Source: an uncultured bacterium
GTDB taxonomy: Bacteria > Patescibacteriota > Patescibacteriia > Patescibacteriales > UBA12465
Assembly: GCA_903945435.1 (NCBI GenBank)
Contig: CAJAVM010000010.1
Coordinates: 1 to 44,759 of the forward strand
Reading direction: 5' to 3'
DNA length: 44,759 nucleotides
Below the pieces are notes generated by a model. It saw only the letters and a program-made list of their open reading frames with translations, ran no database searches and had not been told where the DNA came from. Position 1 is the stretch's first letter. Every line of letters starts with the position of its first letter. The position numbers and the translations under genes were made by a program. Positions 10,699-17,864 of the stretch are shown in pieces.

Positions 10699-10902
10699 TT
10701 AGTCTAATGATTTGAAATAATCACAATGTCCTTCCGGAGAAATTTCTCCATTCTCTTCTAGTAGTTCTTCGAAGGTTTTATCGTTAGATGTAACACAAAC
10801 ACAAACATCCTCTTGATTATAAAAACTGCTACAGTTTTTACATTGTGTCGCTTCATTCCCCCATTCATTTACATATTCGCTATCCAAGCTTCTATCGGAC
10901 AT
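10699..10902 (-). CDS. Small cysteine-rich acidic protein, unknown function
   Basis: A 67-residue acidic protein I do not recognise. It has five cysteines: a CKNC pair (about 21-24), CVC (about 34-36) and a late GHC, with aromatic residues after the first and last (CSSFY, CDYF). That spacing resembles small zinc- or iron-binding proteins, so a metal site is plausible but unproven. It has its own start in AT-rich context, a TATAAT-like box 30 nt upstream (10933-10938), and a terminator directly downstream, which together support a real gene. Confidence 0.6.
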   Translation of the reverse strand: MSDRSLDSEYVNEWGNEATQCKNCSSFYNQEDVCVCVTSNDKTFEELLEENGEISPEGHCDYFKSLD

Positions 10903-10951
10903 ATAAATTTAAATAATATTTTTAATAATTTAATTATACCATCAGTTTTTA

Positions 10952-10988
10952 AAAATAAAAGAAGCGCCAAGTTTTACCCTGACGCTTC
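10952..10988 (-). terminator. Terminator of the pyrFE fusion gene
   Basis: Stem GAAGCG/CGCTTC (10961-10966 with 10983-10988), closed inside by a few further pairs, followed on the minus strand by TTTTATTTTTA. It lies 25 nt after the pyrFE stop. Confidence 0.7.
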
Positions 10989-11013
10989 GAATTGCATTTT
11001 TACATGCATTAAG

Positions 11014-12660
11014 CTACTTCATTCTCATAGAGTCTAAAAGAAAACTCCAATCATCTTTCGGTTTCCAAACAACTTCATCTTCGGCAATAAAATCCTTTAT
11101 TTCCGGGTCTTCTTGTTTGAATTGTTCTGTTGGAATTTCCAATGCAGAATGTACTGAAATATTTTTCCAATGATTTGAAGCGGACCGGTTAAACGCACAC
11201 GCGATGGTAATTAACTGAGCGCCACACTCTTCAACCAACTTTTGAATTTTTTCTGTAGTTGAAAAATTATTACAAACGTCCTCAATTAACAAAACCGAAT
11301 CGTGTCTTCTGATCTCATGTCGATCAATAACCAACTTGGAAATTTCTTTTGTGCCAGCGACTGGATCAGCAATTGCAATCACTTTCTTTTCTGCGAAAAC
11401 AACGCGACACCCAAGTTCATCGGCCACACTATCGGCTAACAACAAGCCGCCCATTGGTGCTCCCAAAACAACATCAAAGTATATACCTGTTTTCTCTAAT
11501 TGTTGAACAATCAACTTTGCAAAATATTTCCGTACTGGTAAATACTGTTCTGCTTTTGCAAAATTAAAGTATTCAAAGCCGACAAAGTTTTTCATCAAAC
11601 CTTCTTCACTTTGGTATTGACCAGCATAAGCTACTGCTGGGCCAACGAAGCCACCATTAATATTATCAGTGCGGCTTTTGTAGTATCCCTGACAGTTTTT
11701 CAAAGTCTGTAATGGATCGCTCAAAACAATTCTACTTTCAGGAATTCTCTCAGCATCAGGGATATTTAAAGCATCAGCGATTGCTACATACAATTGCCTA
11801 GCTTTTTCTCTGGCAGCTTCGGCAAAATCTTCACCGCTGCTGGCAAAAATAATATCTGATGATGAGTTAATCGCCATTGAACCCCAGCCATCAAAACCTG
11901 TCTGTACAGTTTCGTAAATGAATCCTCCTTGAGTTCCAACTCCTGGAACAAGAAACCAAAGATTATCACCGACAATTTCGCGACAGCGAGTGAGATGCTT
12001 GGAGTATACCTGGCCAGAGCCCTTGGGAAATTCATAAGCAGCGGCCATAACCAGCCCCGAATCCTCCGTAATGCCAAGTTCTTCTGTCCAACGTAATGTT
12101 GTTTCAGCTACAAATTCCCAATATAGACGTCCATCAAATAATTTAACATCCTGCATTTCGCGACCAGCTGGATTACTGGTATAACACAAACCAACAATCG
12201 ATTTAACGTTATTTTGTTTATCCACCAGAAACTCCATACAATCACGGCCCATATAAGGAGAAAAATTCATACCATCAAATCCATCTATTTCTAAATGGGC
12301 AATTTTGTACTGCTGTTGTGTACGACCAATGTCACCTCTTTTGCAATCTCCAAACACAACAATGCCTGGATAGTATTTGTGGATATAATCCACCACCATT
12401 TGCATAGCTTTTTCGCCATCCGGAATTGATTCCCAGCTAGCTCTTTGGACCTTATAGCCGGATGCGTAGGACGCCGTAGCATCAACAATTTTCATCATCC
12501 ACAATGCGGTATCAATCCATAGATGAGCATTGTAACGCGCATCAGATTTCATACAAACCGGCATTTTTTCAACCAGTGGGTCGAGACCAATAAATACCAA
12601 CGATTTAATTTTTTCCTGCCTTGCTCTGAGCATGGCACGGAAACCTAAAGATTCTTTCAT
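11014..12660 (-). CDS. pyrFE: Bifunctional orotidine-5'-phosphate decarboxylase / orotate phosphoribosyltransferase (PyrF-PyrE fusion)
   Basis: Would carry out the last two steps of UMP synthesis. Residues about 1-300 are a PyrF barrel: FIGLDPL near the N-terminus, catalytic FGDCKRGDIG (about 103-112, with the Lys/Asp pair) and the phosphate-binding block PGVGTQGG. Residues about 350-548 form a PRTase domain: GAPMGGLLLAD, AEKK (dimer-loop lysines) and a PRPP-loop-like LLIEDVCNNFSTTEK. The order is decarboxylase first, opposite to animal and plant UMP synthase and like some bacterial and kinetoplastid fusions. The PRPP loop lacks the usual TTG and has NNFST instead, so the transferase half may be altered. 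The 548-residue length supports an intact fusion with no frameshift. Confidence 0.88.
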   Translation of the reverse strand: MKESLGFRAMLRARQEKIKSLVFIGLDPLVEKMPVCMKSDARYNAHLWIDTALWMMKIVDATASYASGYKVQRASWESIPDGEKAMQMVVDYIHKYYPGIVVFGDCKRGDIGRTQQQYKIAHLEIDGFDGMNFSPYMGRDCMEFLVDKQNNVKSIVGLCYTSNPAGREMQDVKLFDGRLYWEFVAETTLRWTEELGITEDSGLVMAAAYEFPKGSGQVYSKHLTRCREIVGDNLWFLVPGVGTQGGFIYETVQTGFDGWGSMAINSSSDIIFASSGEDFAEAAREKARQLYVAIADALNIPDAERIPESRIVLSDPLQTLKNCQGYYKSRTDNINGGFVGPAVAYAGQYQSEEGLMKNFVGFEYFNFAKAEQYLPVRKYFAKLIVQQLEKTGIYFDVVLGAPMGGLLLADSVADELGCRVVFAEKKVIAIADPVAGTKEISKLVIDRHEIRRHDSVLLIEDVCNNFSTTEKIQKLVEECGAQLITIACAFNRSASNHWKNISVHSALEIPTEQFKQEDPEIKDFIAEDEVVWKPKDDWSFLLDSMRMK

Positions 12661-12711
12661 TCTTCAAATTTTTAATGTTACTACTATAAATACTAAATCA
12701 CTAAATTAAAG

Positions 12712-13485
12712 TTAATAAATAACGCGTTCTTCTCCTAACATAGAAATCTTCAACGGACGATCATCTTTCGTAATAGAAATATGAGCCGCTAAAACATCCT
12801 GCGGAAAAGAAACTTGTTTTGCTAATAGCCCTTGAATTAGTTTTCTGTCTCCAGTCTGATTAAGCAAATTAAACAAAAGCTTTTCAAGTTCATTTGAGCG
12901 CTTGTCTGAAGCATTATATTCATTAAATATATACTGCACACATTCTTCAAATTCAAATACACATTGGTCTGATTCAACGCTATCTTGAAGCGTGATTAAA
13001 TGATGTACATCCCAAGCGTCTATGTCTTCAAAAAACTGAAAGTTTATGGTAAACGGTAAAAAGAATTTTCTTCCTGAAGATTTACCATTATGAAGTGGCT
13101 CAATCTCTAATAATACTTCCACGTCATAATCCTTATCTTGAACAGGAAGTTTCATGCCTTTAGGAAACTTAAGGATTACATGGTCTGTCTTACCCCAAAT
13201 TGGCTGAGTATAAAACTCGGGACGATAGGTGTGGTCGTAAACGATTATCAACCTATTATTTCGTAATTGAAAGGATGTTACATATCGACTGATGCAATAA
13301 AAATTTGACCCAGCCAACAACCAAACGATTAAAGGCAACCAAATGAAATGCCATGCCTCGACTGATAATCCCAAACTCATCAATATTGCTATCGAATAAA
13401 GAGGAATTCCTATTAATACAAACACTATCACTACTTGGATTTTTTCCTGAGCAGTAAACAACAAAAAGTTAATAATTCTTTTCAT
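12712..13485 (-). CDS. Two-TM membrane protein, paralogue B (PIWGK motif)
   Basis: Unrecognised 257-residue protein. Two hydrophobic segments (about 17-38 and 44-66) follow a basic N-terminus, and the next stretch is again basic, so by the positive-inside rule the C-terminal ~190 residues are cytoplasmic. The motif TQPIWGKTDHVILKFPKG near 93-110 matches QRPIWGKAPYVKIYFPED in the gene upstream, and the downstream beta-rich part and the predicted helical C-terminus also correspond. Its ATG overlaps the upstream stop (ATGA), so the two are translationally coupled. Function unknown. Confidence 0.8.
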   Translation of the reverse strand: MKRIINFLLFTAQEKIQVVIVFVLIGIPLYSIAILMSLGLSVEAWHFIWLPLIVWLLAGSNFYCISRYVTSFQLRNNRLIIVYDHTYRPEFYTQPIWGKTDHVILKFPKGMKLPVQDKDYDVEVLLEIEPLHNGKSSGRKFFLPFTINFQFFEDIDAWDVHHLITLQDSVESDQCVFEFEECVQYIFNEYNASDKRSNELEKLLFNLLNQTGDRKLIQGLLAKQVSFPQDVLAAHISITKDDRPLKISMLGEERVIY

Positions 13486-14252
13486 GATGAAATTTTTTTA
13501 GTTGTGAAATCAGATGGAAAAAGTCTCAATTCAATTGAATCAATATTTGCAAATAAATTTTGTGATAAAAGATCCAATTGTAATAATTTCTGTTCTAGCT
13601 CCTTTGTAGTAATAGCTTTCTCCCGCCACTCTAAAAGCCAATCTCTTAGGACTTCTCGATTATCACCAAGCTTACGAGCAATGATTCTCTGCAGACAGCT
13701 TTGAAAACTAAAGGTTTTATCATGCTGTCTATTGATTCCTTGCAGACGAATAATCTCTTCTAAATTACTGGCTTGAAATCCTCCTAAACCAAAGCTAAAG
13801 CATGCTCTAAATTTTACATAACATAAAGATTGGTTAATGACCGGGACAACTACTTTAAGGGTCATCTCGCGCACCAAACTTTCATCATTTAAATTCCAAT
13901 CTTCAGGAAAATAAATTTTCACATAAGGAGCTTTGCCCCAAATCGGACGCTGATACAACAATGATTTAACTAAACCACTATCAACTCTAATCAGAACAAG
14001 CCTTTTATCACTTTTAGGAAAGTGGGTTATAAAAATAAGCGGAACGATGATATTTACCGCCACTAAAGAGATATAACCATAGAAGGCAAAAGTTACCACA
14101 ATATTTACGGCAGCATCAAGAACCGTCCCCCCAGCAAAAATAAAAATAAGAACCAGTAATATGACAACGGCAGGGACAAAAATCAACCAAGCAGCTATCC
14201 TAAAAGGATTATCCGCTACTAACAAGAAGTACTTTTTCAGGAAATTTTTCAT
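13482..14252 (-). CDS. Two-TM membrane protein, paralogue A (PIWGK motif)
   Basis: Unrecognised 256-residue protein: basic N-terminus (MKNFLKKYF), two hydrophobic segments (about 18-42 and 50-75), a basic stretch (PKSDKR), then a cytoplasmic domain containing QRPIWGKAPYVKIYFPED (about 97-114). It is homologous by eye to the following gene in length, topology and this motif, indicating a tandem duplication followed by strong divergence. The only weak resemblance I see is to the post-membrane part of band-7-like proteins; I do not assign that family. Confidence 0.8.
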   Translation of the reverse strand: MKNFLKKYFLLVADNPFRIAAWLIFVPAVVILLVLIFIFAGGTVLDAAVNIVVTFAFYGYISLVAVNIIVPLIFITHFPKSDKRLVLIRVDSGLVKSLLYQRPIWGKAPYVKIYFPEDWNLNDESLVREMTLKVVVPVINQSLCYVKFRACFSFGLGGFQASNLEEIIRLQGINRQHDKTFSFQSCLQRIIARKLGDNREVLRDWLLEWREKAITTKELEQKLLQLDLLSQNLFANIDSIELRLFPSDFTTKKISS

Positions 14253-14282
14253 ATTTTAGTTTTATAAAGGTGAATATTTAGA

Positions 14283-14327
14283 TTAATTATTAAACGTATC
14301 TAGCGTTTAGATACGCTAAATAATTAA
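14283..14327. repeat. Long near-perfect palindrome between divergent genes
   Basis: Outer arms TTAATTATT (14283-14291) and AATAATTAA (14319-14327), 3-nt internal loop on each side, inner arms CGTATCTA (14295-14302) and TAGATACG (14308-14315), 5-nt loop. 17 bp in total pair. It lies 31 nt upstream of paralogue A and has no T run, so it is not a classic terminator. An operator or a remnant of a small palindromic element are options. Confidence 0.6.
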
Positions 14328-14416
14328 CCTAATTTCCCTTATTTTTTAAAGAGCTGAATTAACATTTTACATTAACATAGAAGCTAAATTGGGTCAATAT
14401 GATCAACGTCTCAGCA

Positions 14417-14445
14417 TTGACATTATTAACATCAGGCTTTAAAAT
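14417..14445 (+). promoter_or_regulatory. Promoter of the 171-residue unknown gene
   Basis: TTGACA (14417-14422), 17-nt spacer, TAAAAT (14440-14445). Predicted start near 14452 leaves a 40-nt leader to the ATG at 14492. Confidence 0.75.
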
Positions 14446-14491
14446 CATTTGATTAGTTAACGTTCTTTGTAAAAATCAAAAAAATAAACCA

Positions 14492-15007
14492 ATGACAAGA
14501 AAATTAAAAGATGTAAAATCACTAACGATGAAGGTGCGTGGGGATGCCAATACTCTAATTGACTCCCTGCAAATAGTAGTCGAATCCTGGATTGAAGATG
14601 GTTGCGATGCAGATGCAACAAACATTATGCTGGTAATCATAAAGGATTACAAAGAGTTAGATAAAAAGTTATGGAAAAAGAAACCCTTTGTTTATCTTTA
14701 CCCTAATCGAGACGATTTAATGCTAAAACCAACGCATGGATTTAACGGCGCTATTAAAATCTTCGATGGTAATTATCAAAAATTACCCATCGAGCAAAAA
14801 AAGAACATTCTGATCAATAAGCTTGGAAAATTTATCAACGATTCTAAATTTATGAAACAGGAAAAAGCTCGGTATGAAAAAGTAATCGAGCCTTCACAAC
14901 TGGGACAAGGAGATGGCATCTTTGATGCATTTACAATTGAGTACGATACGGATTACTATCAATCCTTTATGTGTATCTCTTTTGATAAATATATCACCCC
15001 GGCCTGA
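14492..15007 (+). CDS. Hypothetical protein
   Basis: I do not recognise this 171-residue soluble protein. It has no signal peptide or membrane segment. The N-terminal half looks helical and charged (a block around SLQIVVESWIEDG and IIKDYKELDKKLWKKK), the middle has YLYPNRDDLMLKPTHGFNG, and the C-terminus is aromatic and acidic (DAFTIEYDTDYYQSF). A consensus promoter upstream and a strong terminator 30 nt downstream define a single-gene unit, which supports expression. Confidence 0.7.
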   Translation: MTRKLKDVKSLTMKVRGDANTLIDSLQIVVESWIEDGCDADATNIMLVIIKDYKELDKKLWKKKPFVYLYPNRDDLMLKPTHGFNGAIKIFDGNYQKLPIEQKKNILINKLGKFINDSKFMKQEKARYEKVIEPSQLGQGDGIFDAFTIEYDTDYYQSFMCISFDKYITPA

Positions 15008-15034
15008 CCACAAACGAAACTAGTAATGAATACT

Positions 15035-15068
15035 AAAAAAGACGAAACAACCCAGTTTCGTCTTTTTT
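15035..15068. terminator. Bidirectional terminator
   Basis: Perfect stem A6-GACGAAAC (15035-15048) with GTTTCGTC-T6 (15055-15068), 6-nt loop. It ends the unknown plus-strand gene and the convergent EEP-family gene. Confidence 0.9.
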
Positions 15069-15092
15069 CTAAATATCAACTATATTATAACT

Positions 15093-15866
15093 TTATTTAA
15101 TACTGCACTGGACTAAAATAGACTTATGATCAGAGATATATTTACCTAAAACTGCGGGAGAGGTTTTAAGCCCTCGAGAAAAAAACCAATCCAATTTTAA
15201 ATGGAATAACTCCCATCTCCAACTAAACATCGCCCAAGTTGTTTTTGAAATATCGGTCGCTTCTTTAAATTTTTCTTTGGCGGCAATCTTTATAAAGGAA
15301 TACCTTTCATCTTTAAGATGGGTCGCACTATCTAACATCAAGCTTCCCCTTGGAACAGCGTGAAACCATCTAATAAATTTACGACTCCAGCCATAAGCTG
15401 GAATTGTAGTATTAAAGTCTCCGCAAATAATAATTGGTCCAGAATGTTTTTTAGAATCCAGCAAAACAAATTCTAAAGCTTCCGCTCTTTCTTTAGGGCC
15501 GATACCATCAATTTCAAAATGACAATTATACAATTTTAATATTTTCGTTCCAATTTTAATATTCGCCCACAGAATTTCACCCAAACATTTATCAATAAAC
15601 GATGGGCAATTAATTTCTCCGTGCGAAATAATTTTAAACTTACTTAAAATCACATTTACACCATCTTTATCCTCATGAGAGAAAATACAATGATATTTTT
15701 TTATCTTTGTATAATAATTTAGCTTATCTAAAATTGATTCGCCTTCTTGTAAACAAATAATATCGGCATTTATATATTCAAGCGCTGGTTTGATTTTTTT
15801 AAAACTAGTACGAATATTGTAATATTTTTTACCTTGGATATTCCAATCTAAAATAGAAAAATTCAT
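15093..15866 (-). CDS. Endonuclease/exonuclease/phosphatase (EEP) family protein
   Basis: Metal-dependent phosphodiesterase or phosphatase fold of 257 residues. Family motifs appear in order: WNIQG (8-12, metal/Asn), ICLQEGE (about 38-44, metal Glu), YNCHFE, catalytic ICGDFNTT (about 147-154), LDWFF (about 226) and the terminal SDHKSI with the catalytic Asp-His. No signal peptide or membrane segment is visible, so it is probably cytoplasmic. The substrate cannot be told: the superfamily includes DNA repair endonucleases, sphingomyelinases and deadenylases. A weak promoter (TTGTTT-17-TAAGAT, 15927-15899) precedes it. Confidence 0.88.
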   Translation of the reverse strand: MNFSILDWNIQGKKYYNIRTSFKKIKPALEYINADIICLQEGESILDKLNYYTKIKKYHCIFSHEDKDGVNVILSKFKIISHGEINCPSFIDKCLGEILWANIKIGTKILKLYNCHFEIDGIGPKERAEALEFVLLDSKKHSGPIIICGDFNTTIPAYGWSRKFIRWFHAVPRGSLMLDSATHLKDERYSFIKIAAKEKFKEATDISKTTWAMFSWRWELFHLKLDWFFSRGLKTSPAVLGKYISDHKSILVQCSIK

Positions 15867-15898
15867 TTATGTATTAATTTAATATCTCATGTGTTTTC

Positions 15899-15927
15899 AT
15901 CTTATCACAATCAGTAAAACCAAACAA
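15899..15927 (-). promoter_or_regulatory. Possible promoter of the EEP-family gene
   Basis: Minus-strand TTGTTT (15927-15922), 17-nt spacer, TAAGAT (15904-15899). Both boxes are imperfect. The -35 box abuts the preceding terminator. Confidence 0.45.
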
Positions 15928-15955
15928 AAAAAGAAGCCCGTAAATACGACGCTTC
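15926..15955 (-). terminator. Terminator of the swivel/HD operon
   Basis: Stem GAAGC/GCTTC (15933-15937 with 15951-15955), with inner CGT/ACG pairs, followed by seven T on the minus strand. It lies about 160 nt after the last gene of the operon. Confidence 0.65.
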
Positions 15956-16027
15956 AGGTGCCGATTGCTGTCGATGCAGATAATAATTAGTTAACACTGG
16001 TTAACAAGAAAAAAGTGGTGGACCTTC

Positions 16028-16056
16028 GAGCGTTTCATATAAGAGAAGCTCTTTTT
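16028..16056 (+). terminator. Orphan plus-strand terminator-like hairpin
   Basis: GAGC (16028-16031) pairs with GCTC (16048-16051), with further internal pairs, then five T. No plus-strand gene leads into it; see the finding on this spacer. A nearby direct repeat GTTAAC-actg-GTTAAC (15990-16005) is also unexplained. Confidence 0.45.
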
Positions 16057-16116
16057 AAACTTTTTTTAAGATATTAAAGGTTTAAAATTTAAAGTATATT
16101 ATAAAAATATCTATTT

Positions 16117-17229
16117 TTATATCTTTGATTCTAAAATTCTAACAATTCCTTTATCAGCGTCGGCTTCGACTAAATCGCCATTCTTTAAAATTTGAGTAGC
16201 AATTTTAGTCCCAATAATGCAAGGAATTTTAAATTCTCGACTGATAATAGCCGCATGACAGGCGATGCCACCCTCATCAGCTATAATTGCCTTTGATTTT
16301 TTGATAGCAGACATAAACTCCGGGTTCGAACTTACGGTAACTAAAATTTCTCCTTTTACAAATTTAGAAATATCTTGACGGCTCAATAAAATCCGAACTC
16401 GCCCTTTCACTTTTCCCGGGTAAGCCGTTTTACCAGAAATAACTTTTAATTTTTTAGTTATCGCTGGTAATAAAACTTTAGAATATTTTTGATAATTATT
16501 TTCTCCAAATTTAATAAATCTAATTTTGGGGGTCAGTAAGTTTATAAACTTGGCTCTTGCCTTTAACTCTGGCTCTGTAATAGTTATATTTCCTAAAATG
16601 AATTTAGATACTTCGTAATATTCTAGGTTGAACAATAATCGATAATTTTTTATTTTTTGTCTTTTGGCGGCTTCTTTAAATAAATTACCTAAAACTTTCT
16701 CTTCAAATGCAGAATAGAGAGACACTAAACGCAATTGGCTAATTTTATTTTCTAAATTTAAATAATTTTTAATTTTATTTTTACCCTTTAAATTATTAAA
16801 TGCCAAACCTGCTTCATACGGAATAATCGTTGCAAAAACAAATAGTTTTATATAAATATTCAACAGTTTATTAGTCTCACGGCTTAATTCTTGATTGGAA
16901 TAACTATGATAGTTATTTTTGGCTTTTATTAACCGCCACACAGCATTGTTTAACTTTATCCCCTTGTTCAATAAGACGTTACATTTTGAACGATTATTTT
17001 CGATAATTTCAGACACGGTTTCACTATATTGTTTTAATTCAGCTTCATTTCTCAAAGAGCTGGTAATCTCGCCATTACTTAAATAACAAATATTCTCAAA
17101 ACTAAAATTAATAGCCTTCTTTAATTCTTTTGTATATCCTAAAATCACCACGGAGGTCGCCAAGAGGCTTAGCTCTCGTCTTAAAAATAATTTAAATTTA
17201 ATTTTATTAATGTAATTTAGTTCATTCAT
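16117..17229 (-). CDS. PEP-utilising enzyme swivel-domain protein A
   Basis: 370 residues: a helical N-terminal region (about 1-255) of unknown function, then a phosphohistidine swivel domain (PEP mobile domain, about 265-370). The swivel part has GKTAYPGKVKGRVRIL, GEILVTVSSNPEFM and the active-site block GGIACHAAIISREFKIPCIIG, with the phosphorylatable His retained. There is no ATP-grasp domain and no PEP-binding barrel, which full-length PEP synthase, PPDK or rifampicin phosphotransferase would have. The layout resembles the helical substrate domain plus His domain of rifampicin phosphotransferase without its ATP-binding part; that comparison is inference. It is the last gene of a three-gene operon. 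Confidence 0.85.
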   Translation of the reverse strand: MNELNYINKIKFKLFLRRELSLLATSVVILGYTKELKKAINFSFENICYLSNGEITSSLRNEAELKQYSETVSEIIENNRSKCNVLLNKGIKLNNAVWRLIKAKNNYHSYSNQELSRETNKLLNIYIKLFVFATIIPYEAGLAFNNLKGKNKIKNYLNLENKISQLRLVSLYSAFEEKVLGNLFKEAAKRQKIKNYRLLFNLEYYEVSKFILGNITITEPELKARAKFINLLTPKIRFIKFGENNYQKYSKVLLPAITKKLKVISGKTAYPGKVKGRVRILLSRQDISKFVKGEILVTVSSNPEFMSAIKKSKAIIADEGGIACHAAIISREFKIPCIIGTKIATQILKNGDLVEADADKGIVRILESKI

Positions 17230-17250
17230 ACATGTCTGTAACCAGGAAAA

Positions 17251-17829
17251 TTATTTTATTTTCACTCTTTTAGCCTCTTTAATTAACTTTTTAAAATCGA
17301 GATAATTGGCTTCAGTCTCCCTTTTACAAATGTCTAAAGAGATAATTTTGTGCTTTTCTTCAACTTTATTTTCTAACTGCGTTAGTGCATTATTAAAATC
17401 AGAAAGTCTGTTTCCGAAGATTAAAACTCCATGAAAAAAGCCTTCCGGACTTAAAAAGCGATAACAATCGGAATTAGCGCAAATCTCAGCTTCTAAACAA
17501 TAGTAATCATCCAGTCCATGATGCGATTCTATACAACTAATAATCTTTTTTATATTTTCCGAGTCTAAATCAAACTGCTTTAAAAATTCTTGAGCAACTA
17601 AAGAACTATCTTGAACATGTTCTGATAATCTCCCCTCTTTCATACACTGACCAATCTTTAAATCCATCAACATTGTACCGAGAAGAACAATATCTTTATT
17701 AGCTTCCAGTTGCTCGGCTAATTGTTGACCTTTTTCATTAGCTAAAACAAAGTGTTCCATTTTAGGAACGCCATATTTATTAATTTCATCGACTGCTAGT
17801 TCTTTAGCTTTATCTATTATATGTTGCAT
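17251..17829 (-). CDS. HD-domain-like protein
   Basis: 192-residue helical protein resembling HD phosphohydrolases. Candidate metal ligands in family order are H26 (KMEHFVLA), D56 (MLMDLKIG), H71 (SEHVQDSS), H103/H104 (ESHHG) and D121 (ANSDCYRFL). The first residue of the HD doublet is Met (M55), not His, so activity may be altered. No other domain is fused. It lies between the two PEP-swivel genes (35 nt from B, 21 nt to A), implying a shared process. HD proteins hydrolyse phosphate esters or nucleotides, but the substrate here is unknown. Confidence 0.65.
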   Translation of the reverse strand: MQHIIDKAKELAVDEINKYGVPKMEHFVLANEKGQQLAEQLEANKDIVLLGTMLMDLKIGQCMKEGRLSEHVQDSSLVAQEFLKQFDLDSENIKKIISCIESHHGLDDYYCLEAEICANSDCYRFLSPEGFFHGVLIFGNRLSDFNNALTQLENKVEEKHKIISLDICKRETEANYLDFKKLIKEAKRVKIK

Positions 17830-17864
17830 ATGATTATCTTATTGTTCCAACACTATTTGCAAAT

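Noticed and set aside
13482-14252. Assignment of the paralogous membrane proteins to the band-7/SPFH family
   Set aside because: The only similarity seen is a QRPI-like stretch after the membrane part; topology and the rest of the sequence do not support it.
15900-16060. Possible tRNA or CRISPR-like repeats in the spacer
   Set aside because: No cloverleaf can be formed and the only repeat is the short GTTAAC pair; no repeat-spacer periodicity exists anywhere in the window.
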